Of a stretch of 50,134 nt of DNA, positions 32,201-39,653 are shown piece after piece. A program made the translations under genes and the position numbers. Under the pieces are notes generated by a model that was not told where the DNA came from, ran no database searches, and saw only the letters and a program-made list of their open reading frames with translations. Origin of the DNA: Candidatus Omnitrophota bacterium (GTDB lineage: Bacteria > Omnitrophota > Gorgyraeia > JAGLLT01); NCBI GenBank assembly GCA_023140385.1, contig JAGLLT010000008.1, forward strand, positions 1 to 50,134, read 5' to 3'. The first letter of the stretch is position 1. Each line of letters starts with the position of its first letter.

Positions 32201-35200
32201 TTCTAGATTGGAGAGAAGATAGAGATATCTACGGAATATATAAATCATTTAGAACAGCGGCAGAAAAAGTTTTTAACTTATTAAAAAATATTAAGCGATG
32301 GCAAAACGATAATTTCAAAATTGCTGAAAATGAATTTATTCAATATTGCGATTCAGATTTTTTTGGCAAATATGTAATGTTGAAAAACTTAGCTTATGAA
32401 CGAGAACCGTTTTTAGAGGAAAAAGCATACGTGAAATTTATCACCGAAGAAGAGAAAAGCCTTAAAAATGATGTTATATATTTTAGGGATAGAGTGGAGC
32501 AATATGTAGATTTAGCACATCTTGCGGGCTTACATAAGGACAGCGATAGAATAAAAGTTTTTACTAAAAAGGCAATTTTAAATATGCTAGCTTATGGGGC
32601 TAAAGATGCTTATCATTCTGATGTCTTAGAGTGCGTAGAAGCGTGTCATAAGGCAGGGTCGAAAAAAGGAGATTCATGGCTAAAAAGAATAGCTCCATTG
32701 ATAGAACAAGCAGAAAATTATACCGAAGGTGCTAAGTATTTACAAATAGATCTTGCAGAAAAACTTGCTTTAATAAACCCAGAAAGCTTAAAAAGCTATT
32801 ATATATATCATGCTAATAATGAAAATTTATTTTTGGCACAGGATATTTTTCCCTTTATTGTTTCTATAACTGTTAAAAATAACGAAATTGATAAAGCTGT
32901 ACTAAAAACAGCAATAGATAGAGAGTCAATTGAAAAATTACAGGACATGGCTAAAAAAAATCCTACAGTAGAAACTATTTTAAATGAGAACAGGGAATAT
33001 TTTAATAGTTTAGTAACTTTTCCTCCCAAAGAAGAGCGGGGCACGAACTGCAACCATTCGTCTTTAGCCAATGATTTAACTGATTATAAGTCGATTGCGC
33101 CAAGTAATCTCAAAAACCATTTATTAAATATAAAAGATTTATATCAGAGAAATAGGTATCTGAGCGGATGGAGTCAGTGTTGGCTTTCTGAGGAGGGAGA
33201 AGAAGAGGCGTATAAAATAACGATAGATTGGATCGAAGAAACGGGAATAGAAAAGGCCGATCACGAAGTGCTAGATTTGTTATATCCGTTAGCTTTTAAA
33301 TTTGAAAACAAAGAAAAGAGCTTCTTTTTATTATGTAATGCCCACACTAAAGGATATGGGTGGTCAGGAAGATTTTTTTCAAGAAAAGAAGCAGTTGTAA
33401 AAAGATGGGATTTTTTAAAGCAACATTTCCCTGAAAAATTTAAGGATTTTTGTAAAGAAACATTAACTAAGGTTGACCGAGAGGGAAATTCAAAATTTGT
33501 TGCATATTTGCCTGTTCCAAGAGGTGTAGAATTTATGACTTTTTTTAATGTTCTGGACATCGCAGAACAAATGACGGAAGTTGCAGTAACCTTTGCAGAA
33601 GATTTAATGGCAGATTTAAGCATTCCAAAGCTTGTGTGGCAAGAGTGGAGGGGTAAAAATTCTTTAGATGTTCTTCTTGAGCGATTTAAGTGGCCGAGTC
33701 CACTTGTGCGTGAAAGAGCAGCTACAGCATTATGTAATCTTATCTCTAATGAAGAGACATCGCAATTAGTTGTTACACAACTATTAAAATGGGGAAGTTT
33801 GCAAGGGCTTGAAAGCATAACAGTAATGACATTGCTCCCCTTTGTGAAATCAGCAAGACTTAATAAATGCAACGGATTGGTGGCCTATAAGACAATAAAA
33901 GATAACATTAATAATTCTTCGATAAATTCAGAATTTCTCTTAAGAGAAGTTGCATTAGCAATAGAAGGAGAAGTTCTAAAAGAAGAAGAGTTTGTTGAAG
34001 AAAGAGAACCGGAAAATCTAGAATCTTGTCCAAAGGATTATAAACCTAATAAATTTTTCCTTCGTACTCAAAAAGCTTTTTTGCCACCCATTCATGTGAT
34101 AAGGGCAGAAAAAATCGAAAAAAATACAGGGTTTAAATTTATACAACAGTGGGCTTGGGATGCAGATCGAATTAGAAAAAAGATTGGTATTGAAGAATCT
34201 TTAAGGGATGTAATGGATTTCATGGGAGGAAGATATCAACCTAGTATGCCAGCATTTTCTAGTAAAATGTCGGAAATTTATAGGTCAGCTTTTTTGAGAA
34301 CGCTGTTTCTTTGTTATAAGGAGAATAAAATACCAAAAGGTCTTTTATTTAAATGGACGTTCTCATTGTGTCCAATAGATATCAATTTTTGGGAAATTAA
34401 TGAACGCAATTCTCCTGGTTGGTGGCCAGGCTTAAGCCAAAAATCAAATGGGAAAATAGATATTTCTCAAGGGAAAATTCTTACAGACTTAGAAAGCTTA
34501 TTGGATAAACTAGATTTAGATGAAAATAAGATAGTTGGTCTGCATGGCCCCGCTAAACCTTTTGACGGATGGCATAGTGAAAATCTTGGCACTAAAATTC
34601 TCGTGGTACCTTTTGCTTATGAAATAAAAGGAGCGCAGTTACCAAGCGCAAAAGAAATAGGAGAAGTTATTGCTTACTCTCCTGTTATCGAAGTTCCTTC
34701 AATAACAAAAAAGCCCTTTTGTTTTTTTGAGCAAGAAAATATGCCTTTAGACGAAAGTAACGTTGGAGGGATTAAAGTTAAAGATGCTGTAATATTTCCT
34801 TTAGTTGCGCGGATACACACGCATCCAATTAACTATTGGAAAGCATGTATTGGGCGCCATGCATCTTTTGGTATTGCCGAAAACTTATTAAATGAGGGGC
34901 TTAAGCAGGGATACGAAGCAAATAATTGGTTCTATATGTTTAACGAAGAAAAAGTAATCATAAGTTATGCTTGGAATATAGGAATAATAGAACGGCATAA
35001 TAGTGATTTTGATGCTCCATCTGGACAAATAATAGAAATAAAGAGAACATGGTTAAAAAAAATTTTAGATGAACAAAAGCTAAGGGTAGGATATTTTATT
35101 AAAATGAAATTTATTCATAGACAATATTTACATGAAAAAGCTAGTATTTATGAGGAAGATAAATTACTTAATTTTTCTCCTATAATTGTTCAAAGGGGTA

Positions 35201-35208
35201 AGTGGTGA
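29194..35208 (+). CDS. Giant nuclease-STAND NTPase (Avs-like)
   Basis: A 2004-aa protein. (1) About residues 12-200: a Cap4/DUF4297-like nuclease domain with RKGFDYQDA (18-26), the acidic FLDDIVF (Asp56/57) and LFLKQIKYS (Gln71, Lys73), a PD-(D/E)XK D...QxK arrangement. (2) About 270-560: a STAND/NACHT-type NTPase with Walker A GLPGVGKST (295-303) and Walker B VIIVDGLDHV (390-399). (3) The remaining ~1400 residues: helical repeats and a distinct C-terminal domain (ARIHTHPINYWKACIGRHASFG). Known Avs proteins combine an N-terminal effector nuclease, a STAND core and a long C-terminal sensor that binds phage proteins; this fits that plan, but the sensor is not recognised. ATG 29194 is preferred to the TTG at 29158. 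Confidence 0.75.
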   Translation: MENYDNTHKILTKTGPIRKGFDYQDACAAFLFVKWLRYPAEKKWVKLEAKECGFLDDIVFVSKDNTLFLKQIKYSCHPETPQDEWSLESILKEPQGKKTKRQSLFKRWFLSWQEFREKKSFREVKAELLTNRKASENIINVAEMCDNSTAIIIDIKKLKKLSPEHYQEMLRQIKPYKKKHLRTFFNNFKFNFDHYSLERMWTQTEVIFKELGGSGGAWLAFKEKIREWAIEQDKPSKEGLIKIEDLRSAAGWEKLKALNQEFSMPDDFELFDERIEKKLISDFKKRKGGLHILYGLPGVGKSTFLSHLYKKLEGANIPVLKHHYFLTTSDPDFYERLEHERAEEGLKNEIYQKFRDLLGEHANQNQKQAKLQDWLSAINKQFNARKQALVIIVDGLDHVKNYSDIKNLNKFLMQILPCLEEMWIVLGTRLMSEENLPPIIYEHCSFKQWIEVKPFSKSVVANLIRKNIKSKKLRIQKDRYIIRKFTNKFYQLTEGHPLHIRYSLEILFEFGKTKNITDYDLANLPPYQGNIEKYYNILWSKLRQEGKSVAILIAGANFFLKGHQVFEVLVSNAVRMDALLEGFGQIKHLLKEIRRGVTFFHTSFSEYIRQTQEFQISNPTIKKELRNWLTSKAPEELCWQQWLRLEYELGNYELVLSNLTKDWVIEAIEKQCSLKLINEHLSMGIDAALQQGNFSKGAFLGLLLNVVDNITVENEDDYEKLIMFLLKEKDGKDIDRYIFEENIPSYSSSKLNALATLAEEKGRMDILEVIFEELNTGYDRDEEYSMRNRGQREITLSKVVAYLNIEPKRVLNWIRKFDNSVKKEELLSCYVFGLLKARKFTIIENLISKKISQEEKNIVLNQYTKYCFENKIDISGFILKNGKHIVGLQEMLLLAVLNKLPGDVSTLIPEHQVFPLALEDYKSKEVSALAITFFNCYTSALILSCGAKKTVVEHWIKSGEFFSWSREAAKSLVELGMEHGEKIKNGINIKYSDLIDKLKDLHVLDWREDRDIYGIYKSFRTAAEKVFNLLKNIKRWQNDNFKIAENEFIQYCDSDFFGKYVMLKNLAYEREPFLEEKAYVKFITEEEKSLKNDVIYFRDRVEQYVDLAHLAGLHKDSDRIKVFTKKAILNMLAYGAKDAYHSDVLECVEACHKAGSKKGDSWLKRIAPLIEQAENYTEGAKYLQIDLAEKLALINPESLKSYYIYHANNENLFLAQDIFPFIVSITVKNNEIDKAVLKTAIDRESIEKLQDMAKKNPTVETILNENREYFNSLVTFPPKEERGTNCNHSSLANDLTDYKSIAPSNLKNHLLNIKDLYQRNRYLSGWSQCWLSEEGEEEAYKITIDWIEETGIEKADHEVLDLLYPLAFKFENKEKSFFLLCNAHTKGYGWSGRFFSRKEAVVKRWDFLKQHFPEKFKDFCKETLTKVDREGNSKFVAYLPVPRGVEFMTFFNVLDIAEQMTEVAVTFAEDLMADLSIPKLVWQEWRGKNSLDVLLERFKWPSPLVRERAATALCNLISNEETSQLVVTQLLKWGSLQGLESITVMTLLPFVKSARLNKCNGLVAYKTIKDNINNSSINSEFLLREVALAIEGEVLKEEEFVEEREPENLESCPKDYKPNKFFLRTQKAFLPPIHVIRAEKIEKNTGFKFIQQWAWDADRIRKKIGIEESLRDVMDFMGGRYQPSMPAFSSKMSEIYRSAFLRTLFLCYKENKIPKGLLFKWTFSLCPIDINFWEINERNSPGWWPGLSQKSNGKIDISQGKILTDLESLLDKLDLDENKIVGLHGPAKPFDGWHSENLGTKILVVPFAYEIKGAQLPSAKEIGEVIAYSPVIEVPSITKKPFCFFEQENMPLDESNVGGIKVKDAVIFPLVARIHTHPINYWKACIGRHASFGIAENLLNEGLKQGYEANNWFYMFNEEKVIISYAWNIGIIERHNSDFDAPSGQIIEIKRTWLKKILDEQKLRVGYFIKMKFIHRQYLHEKASIYEEDKLLNFSPIIVQRGKW

Positions 35209-35382
35209 ATAATGCAGAAGGCGGGTGATCTCGGGGAGACGCCTGTCGAGTGCATGTGCGACGCTAAGAGTCCACCAAGAGGACAACGAAGAAGTAACCC
35301 ATGTCAGACCTAATCTTGATTTATTGAGTGTGCTTCCCTGAGGTCGCTCCAAAATGAGTTCGAATTTTATCGAATAAGCACT
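35209..35382 (+). ncRNA. GC-rich segment with serial hairpins after the giant gene
   Basis: Immediately after the stop, in an otherwise AT-rich island, comes a stretch able to form three stems in a row: GGCG...CGCC enclosing TCTC/GAGA (about 35219-35242), GTCG/CGAC (35245-35262) and GTCC/GGAC (35270-35284). A short reading frame (35214-35310, starting MQKAGDLGETPVECMCDAKS) also exists. It could be an RNA, a 3' regulatory element or a relic of another mobile element. The segment ends in a T-arm-like TGAGTTCGAAT and GCCAG that abut the second left-end copy. Confidence 0.35.
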
Positions 35383-35387
35383 GCCAG
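35355..35387 (+). other. Degenerate att-like junction
   Basis: TGAGTTCGAAT...GCCAG resembles the tRNA-Ser core TGGGTTCGAAT...GCCAG and lies in the same position relative to the left-end repeat as attL does, consistent with a decayed internal attachment site from a tandem insertion. Confidence 0.4.
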
Positions 35388-35688
35388 TGTAATCCCATAA
35401 GCAGTTAATTCCCTTGACGTTATATATAAAAGTAGTAAAATCAAGGTGTTAACTGCTTTTTGTATTTTTATATAAATCTTGCATATTTTTATCTTTTTTA
35501 AAATTTATGTCACGAAATTGACACGCCATAACAAAAGATAATTTAATTTAAAGGAGGTCATTTATGGATGGCCATGATAATGCGTTTATAGCCCCCGACA
35601 CATGGATCCTCCCTATTGCTAAGTTGACAGATGAAGTTAACGTATTCACTAAAAATATTTCCAATGTGACGTCTATGGTAGAAAAAAG
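35383..35688 (+). repeat. Island left end, copy 2 (306 bp)
   Basis: The second copy of the 28709-29014 sequence. Here the reading frame is open and enters the full 428-aa gene, so this is probably the original left end of the island. Confidence 0.85.
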
Positions 35689-36850
35689 TTTGGATTTTAG
35701 ATGTAATAGTGCACCAGCTCGCGCGATATTTGATTTGAAGGATACTCTTTCTATAGCAAGTAACAATATTTCATCTATTATATCATGTGCTCATAATTTT
35801 GCAGAAATTGCAGAAACGCCGTCATCACTTTTGTTGGACAGTCAGAAAATAGCTTCTCTTTCGTCTGATTTAGTTGTTGACGCAACAAGCTCAATTTTAG
35901 CCACTACGGCATCAATGCTTAGCAGTGTTCGCAGTAATATTGAGAGTCTTCATATTACTGATTATAATGGAGTAGACGTCTTTAGCATGGAAAAACTGTC
36001 CGCATTATCTATTCCAGACCAACCAGTTGCTATAAATTCATTATCTCAAGATAGTCTTATTTCGTTGGGCAATAGTCTGCAGAATAATACCTTTACAGTT
36101 AAAAGTTTAATAAACACCTCCTTGGCGACATCACGGCTTAACGTAGAGATTTTTACCAACCCCGTGGAAAGTGTAGATACTTATCTTGCTGATATGAACG
36201 AAACAACTATACATTTTAACTCACTATCAGCTTCTGTATATAATGAAATGACTTGTTCTCCTTTGATTGATACAAATAGTTTACTCTTCCAGGCGCCTAC
36301 AATTGAACCATATGCTGCGATATCTGCTGTTGCTGTTCTTGGGGGCTTGGATGAAGATGCTTTAGATCGATTTTGTGTCAAAAGTACAGATAACTTCCTT
36401 GATGCATTAGGAGATGGACTTGAGACGCGTTTGCAAGCAGTGAATCCACAATTAGCCAGCGTATATCGAGAGGGTATGGTGGCGGTAAAATCAGGCCATG
36501 AAGGATGGATTCGTCACGCAGGGGTGTCTTTCAGAACTTTACTTGATCATCTTCTGCGTTATTTGGCGCCTGATAAAAAACTTAATTCATACTTTGAAAA
36601 TCCAAAAGATAATATGATAGACGGAGAATTTAGCCGCAATTCGAAACTTCGATATATATTTCGTGAAATCGCTTGTGGGTCATATTCGAAAATGGCAGAA
36701 CAAGATATAAAACTTGCCGAGGCAACATTTTTCCCATCAAACGAAATAGTGCATAAGCTATCATCACCACTTTCAGAACAACAAATGCGCGTATTTTGCC
36801 GTCGTGTTCAAGGATGCGTATCCGTTATTTTGGAAGTAGCGGGGCATTAA
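35564..36850 (+). CDS. Unknown 428-aa protein, possible pPIWI-associated-nuclease-like C-terminus
   Basis: A 428-aa soluble protein with a strong ribosome binding site (AAAGGAGG, 6 bp before the ATG). The first ~250 residues are Ser/Asn/Thr-rich and helical (LSIASNNISSIISCAHNFAEIAE, ILATTASMLSSVRSNIESL), suggesting a long coiled or repeat-like sensor. The C-terminal ~160 residues are better ordered: FLDALGDGLETRLQAVNPQLASVYREGMVAVKSGHEGWIRHAGVSFRTLLDHLLRYLAPDKK. This pattern of an amphipathic helix, then a G-x-x-x-V-x-S-x-H-x-x-W-x-R-H signature, recalls the predicted pPIWI-associating nuclease families seen in defence loci; this is from memory and untested. It is followed 28 bp later by a membrane TPR protein. 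Confidence 0.6.
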   Translation: MDGHDNAFIAPDTWILPIAKLTDEVNVFTKNISNVTSMVEKSLDFRCNSAPARAIFDLKDTLSIASNNISSIISCAHNFAEIAETPSSLLLDSQKIASLSSDLVVDATSSILATTASMLSSVRSNIESLHITDYNGVDVFSMEKLSALSIPDQPVAINSLSQDSLISLGNSLQNNTFTVKSLINTSLATSRLNVEIFTNPVESVDTYLADMNETTIHFNSLSASVYNEMTCSPLIDTNSLLFQAPTIEPYAAISAVAVLGGLDEDALDRFCVKSTDNFLDALGDGLETRLQAVNPQLASVYREGMVAVKSGHEGWIRHAGVSFRTLLDHLLRYLAPDKKLNSYFENPKDNMIDGEFSRNSKLRYIFREIACGSYSKMAEQDIKLAEATFFPSNEIVHKLSSPLSEQQMRVFCRRVQGCVSVILEVAGH

Positions 36851-36878
36851 TCGTTAGGGAATAACAGGTATTGGATAA

Positions 36879-37808
36879 ATGATATTGCTATATGTTGCTA
36901 TTTCTATACCCTTTATAATTGCCCTCTTCTCTCTTCTTAAAGACTGGAACGATGAGAAGCGGAGAATTTATATATCATTACTCATATTAACAATATGTGC
37001 CTTTATGGTAAGTTGTCTATGCACCTATTTCTCTGGGAGGGAAAGTGAAGAATTAAAAAAAGAAAATTATTTGAAAGATCGAAGGCAAATAACCCTAACT
37101 CTCCTCTGTAGCAACAGACTCCCTCTAAAACGCCCACTATCAAAAATAGAAAAAAATCTAAGAGCTAATAATTACGATTCAGCAATAGCTTTTGCCGAAG
37201 CAATTTTATTATATGCGAACACATTAGCGGACGGTGAAAGGCAGCAGGTAGTTCGTGATATATATATTTATTTTATCTATAATGCAGAAGATCGCAGGGA
37301 AAAAATTAAGCTTCTTGAATTAATAAATATAGAATATCCTGAAGAATTTGCCGAAGTGCATCGTTTGCTAGGGCAGCTTTATGCTGAAGAGGGACGCTTT
37401 AAGGATGCGATGCTAATTTTGAATAAAGCATTATATATAGAAGATGACAATAGTATAACGTATCATTTACTTGGTCGCGTATCTTTTGCCGAAGGAGATT
37501 GGGAGAAAGCGCTAAAATATTACAAAAGAGGAATAGAAAAAAATGAGAAATATGTAAATTTAAATATTGAAATAGGAGATATTATTTGGTGTTACACAAA
37601 TGACGTGGAAAAAGCAAAAGGGTACTACGAGAAGGCCATTGAGAATAAAGACATAAAAGATTGGTATTATTCTGCATATGAAGAGGATTTAATTAAGAGA
37701 CAATCTGTGGTCAGTAACAAGGATCTTCAATACAATATAAAACCAGCAGATAAAATCACTTTCTTTTTAAAAGAAACACCCTTTGTTGTAGAAGAAAGTA
37801 AAAAGTAA
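36879..37808 (+). CDS. Membrane-anchored TPR protein
   Basis: A 309-aa protein: two hydrophobic segments (about residues 2-20 and 31-50) form a hairpin anchor, followed by cytoplasmic tetratricopeptide repeats. Clear TPRs are AEVHRLLGQLYAEEGRFKDAMLILNKALYIE, SITYHLLGRVSFAEGDWEKALKYYKRGIEKN and NLNIEIGDIIWCYTNDVEKAKGYYEKAIENK. It starts 28 bp after the 428-aa gene and is likely cotranscribed. A membrane scaffold next to a putative nuclease could form a membrane-linked effector or sensor pair; this is inference. Confidence 0.75.
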   Translation: MILLYVAISIPFIIALFSLLKDWNDEKRRIYISLLILTICAFMVSCLCTYFSGRESEELKKENYLKDRRQITLTLLCSNRLPLKRPLSKIEKNLRANNYDSAIAFAEAILLYANTLADGERQQVVRDIYIYFIYNAEDRREKIKLLELINIEYPEEFAEVHRLLGQLYAEEGRFKDAMLILNKALYIEDDNSITYHLLGRVSFAEGDWEKALKYYKRGIEKNEKYVNLNIEIGDIIWCYTNDVEKAKGYYEKAIENKDIKDWYYSAYEEDLIKRQSVVSNKDLQYNIKPADKITFFLKETPFVVEESKK

Positions 37809-37817
37809 AAATAATAC

Positions 37818-37846
37818 TTGACAAATAGGTTAAGTTGTGGTATATT
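37818..37846 (+). promoter_or_regulatory. Promoter with operator, XRE regulator gene
   Basis: TTGACA (37818-37823), 17 bp, TATATT (37841-37846). The repeat ACAAATAGGTTAAGT (37821-37835) overlaps the -35 element and the spacer. Because of this promoter the upstream part of the open frame (before 37877) cannot be translated from this transcript. Confidence 0.75.
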
Positions 37847-37876
37847 TATATCAACGAGAAAAAAGAGTTCTTTCAA

Positions 37877-38068
37877 ATGACTATTGATATCGGAAGTAAA
37901 TTAAAGGCGAAAAGAGTGCAGATGAATTTAACTCAGCTGGAACTTGCGACAAAGGTTGGAGTTAGTGAAAGTTACATCTGCCAGATTGAGAATGGGAAGA
38001 TGGTATCGATCAAAAAGCTTGAGCAACTAGCAAAGGCAGTAGGATGCAAAGCAAAAGATCTTCTCTAG
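37877..38068 (+). CDS. XRE-family HTH regulator
   Basis: A 63-aa protein that is nothing but an XRE DNA-binding domain: SKLKAKRVQMNLTQLELATKVGVSESYICQIENGKMVSIKKLEQLAKAVG. ATG 37877 is selected because the promoter ends at 37846 and RNA would start near 37853. Operators with the same 15-bp sequence occur in its own promoter and twice just downstream before the excisionase-integrase genes, so it is likely an autorepressor that controls excision and integration. Confidence 0.85.
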   Translation: MTIDIGSKLKAKRVQMNLTQLELATKVGVSESYICQIENGKMVSIKKLEQLAKAVGCKAKDLL

Positions 38069-38089
38069 GATATTTTTTTAATTTGAAAC

Positions 38090-38117
38090 TTGACAAATAA
38101 GTTAAGTAGCATATATT
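38090..38117 (+). promoter_or_regulatory. Promoter with second operator copy
   Basis: TTGACA (38090-38095), 16 bp, TATATT (38112-38117), overlapped by ACAAATAAGTTAAGT (38093-38107). Confidence 0.7.
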
Positions 38118-38134
38118 TTTTGCCCTATAACTTT

Positions 38135-38149
38135 ACAAATAGGTTAAGT
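38135..38149 (+). promoter_or_regulatory. Third operator copy
   Basis: ACAAATAGGTTAAGT, identical to the copy at 37821, lies just after the second promoter and immediately before the AGGAGG of the small gene at 38164, well placed to block transcription. Confidence 0.65.
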
Positions 38150-38163
38150 AAGGAGGTGAGAAG

Positions 38164-38301
38164 GTGATAGAGATTAAATTTAGCAGACATACGCTGTCGA
38201 CTTTTGAAAAGATGCATTATGCGTGGGTCATCAAGGTGCTTATGACATGTATGGTTCATTTAGGGAAAAGCATTAAGATAATTACAATAGTGTTTAAATA
38301 G
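38164..38301 (+). CDS. Small protein, 45 aa, before the excisionase gene
   Basis: GTG 38164 has AGGAGG 7 bp upstream. It encodes MIEIKFSRHTLSTFEKMHY followed by a hydrophobic stretch (AWVIKVLMTCMVHLG) and a short basic tail. The stop is followed by AGGAGG and the next GTG 10 bp on, so it is translated in the same operon as the excisionase and integrase. No family is recognised; the good ribosome binding site is the main support. Confidence 0.5.
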   Translation: MIEIKFSRHTLSTFEKMHYAWVIKVLMTCMVHLGKSIKIITIVFK

Positions 38302-38311
38302 GAGGTTAATT

Positions 38312-38515
38312 GTGGAAAGATTTGTAAGCATAAGTGAAGTATCAAAGTTTTTGGATGTGAAAGAATCAACCTTGTATGTTTGGAGATATAAAGGCATGAT
38401 TCCCTGCTACAAAGTAGGGGGTAGGGTGCTTTTTCGATTATCAGAATTAAACAAGTTCGCTGAATCATTTAAACAGCCGGTATTGGCAAAACCGGCAGTA
38501 AGAATAGCAGGGTAG
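38312..38515 (+). CDS. Excisionase-like HTH_17 protein
   Basis: A 67-aa MerR-like helix-turn-helix protein: FVSISEVSKFLDVKESTLYVWRYKGMIPCYKVGGRVLFRLSELNKFAES is a standard excisionase-family (HTH_17) domain that binds near att sites and sets the direction of recombination. It starts at GTG 38312 after AGGAGG and is 9 bp from the integrase ATG. Presumably controlled by the XRE repressor. Confidence 0.85.
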   Translation: MERFVSISEVSKFLDVKESTLYVWRYKGMIPCYKVGGRVLFRLSELNKFAESFKQPVLAKPAVRIAG

Positions 38516-38524
38516 TAATAAGAC

Positions 38525-39580
38525 ATGGGCGTAGTTTACAAAAGAAAAGATAGCCCTTGCTGGTGGCTGGCTTATTCAGCGGGAGGGCAAAGGATAAGAG
38601 AAAGCTCCGGTACTGCTTCGAAATTACTTGCCAGAGAAATCCTGATCCGAAAGGAATCCGAAGTTTTACTTTCCGGGGGCAGCAGAGTTTTCTTAAAAAA
38701 ATCTGTAGAGGTCTTTGTTTCTGATTATTTAGAATGGATAAAGGTTAACCGTCGTGAACATACTCTTCGGAGTTACACGACTATTCTAAAAACCTTCGTT
38801 AATTTTCTCAAGGACTATCCTAATATCAAAAACCTATCAGATATTACGTCCAAACTGCTTGAAAATTATAAACAGTATAGATTAGCTCAAGCTAAAACCT
38901 GTACACTAAAAAATCATGTAATTGTTTTAAAGGCCTTTTTTTGTAAAGCAGTAGAGTGGGATTGTTTATCTGAAAATCCGGCTAAAAATTTAAAATCGGT
39001 CGAAATAATTGATTCGAAACCAATTAAAGTATTAACGGAAGAAGAGTACACTGGATTTATGACTACCTGCAAAAGTGAATTTAAAGAATTTTATCCTATG
39101 TTTTATACTTTTATACACACCGGATTAAGAAAATCAGAGCTTCTTAGTCTTGAGTGGAAGGATGTAGATTTTGAAAGAGGTTTAATATATATACGCAATA
39201 AAGAAAATTTTCGGCCTAAAGGAATAAATAAAAAAACAGGTAAAGCCAAAGAAAGAATAATTCCCATACACGATAATCTCAAGCGGGTATTAACAAACTT
39301 ACCGAAAAACAACCCGGTTCTATTTGGGCCATATTCAAAACATATGCCAAGACGAGTTCTTATAAGAATAGCAAAAAGAGCAAACATCACCGGCCTTACC
39401 AGATTGCATGAGCTTAGACATTCATACGCCACATTTCTATTGAAAAAAGGCGTGGATATATATAAAATAAAAGAGTTATTGGGTCATTCTGATATAAGGG
39501 ATACTATGAAGTATGCACATTTACCCACAGTTCATATGAAAGAGGATGTGAAGGTATTGGAAAATTTAGATAATGCTTGA
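38525..39580 (+). CDS. Tyrosine recombinase (integrase)
   Basis: A 351-aa phage-type integrase. It has an N-terminal SAM-like DNA-binding region (LRSYTTILKTFVNFLKDYP) and a complete catalytic domain: Arg in TFIHTGLRKSELLSLEW, His-x-x-Arg in LHELRHSYATFLLKKG, His in ELLGHSDIRDTM, and Tyr in MKYAHL. It should integrate the island at the tRNA-Ser(GGA) 3' end. Unusually it lies in the middle of the island, some 10 kb from the left and 5 kb from the right att site, which suggests cargo was added at both sides. Confidence 0.93.
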   Translation: MGVVYKRKDSPCWWLAYSAGGQRIRESSGTASKLLAREILIRKESEVLLSGGSRVFLKKSVEVFVSDYLEWIKVNRREHTLRSYTTILKTFVNFLKDYPNIKNLSDITSKLLENYKQYRLAQAKTCTLKNHVIVLKAFFCKAVEWDCLSENPAKNLKSVEIIDSKPIKVLTEEEYTGFMTTCKSEFKEFYPMFYTFIHTGLRKSELLSLEWKDVDFERGLIYIRNKENFRPKGINKKTGKAKERIIPIHDNLKRVLTNLPKNNPVLFGPYSKHMPRRVLIRIAKRANITGLTRLHELRHSYATFLLKKGVDIYKIKELLGHSDIRDTMKYAHLPTVHMKEDVKVLENLDNA

Positions 39581-39653
39581 ATTTATTGCTATAGCCACTT
39601 ATAATAGAAAAGGCCACGCAGTTTGATGCCTTGGAAGGGGAGAGCTTTTAATC

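Noticed and set aside
35214-35310. Start of a group II intron (GTGCGAC) or a small protein gene
   Set aside because: No intron-encoded reverse transcriptase, no domain V hairpin; the 32-codon frame has no good ribosome binding site.
37835-37876. N-terminal extension of the XRE regulator
   Set aside because: This part lies within the promoter (TATATT at 37841) and would not be in the mRNA.
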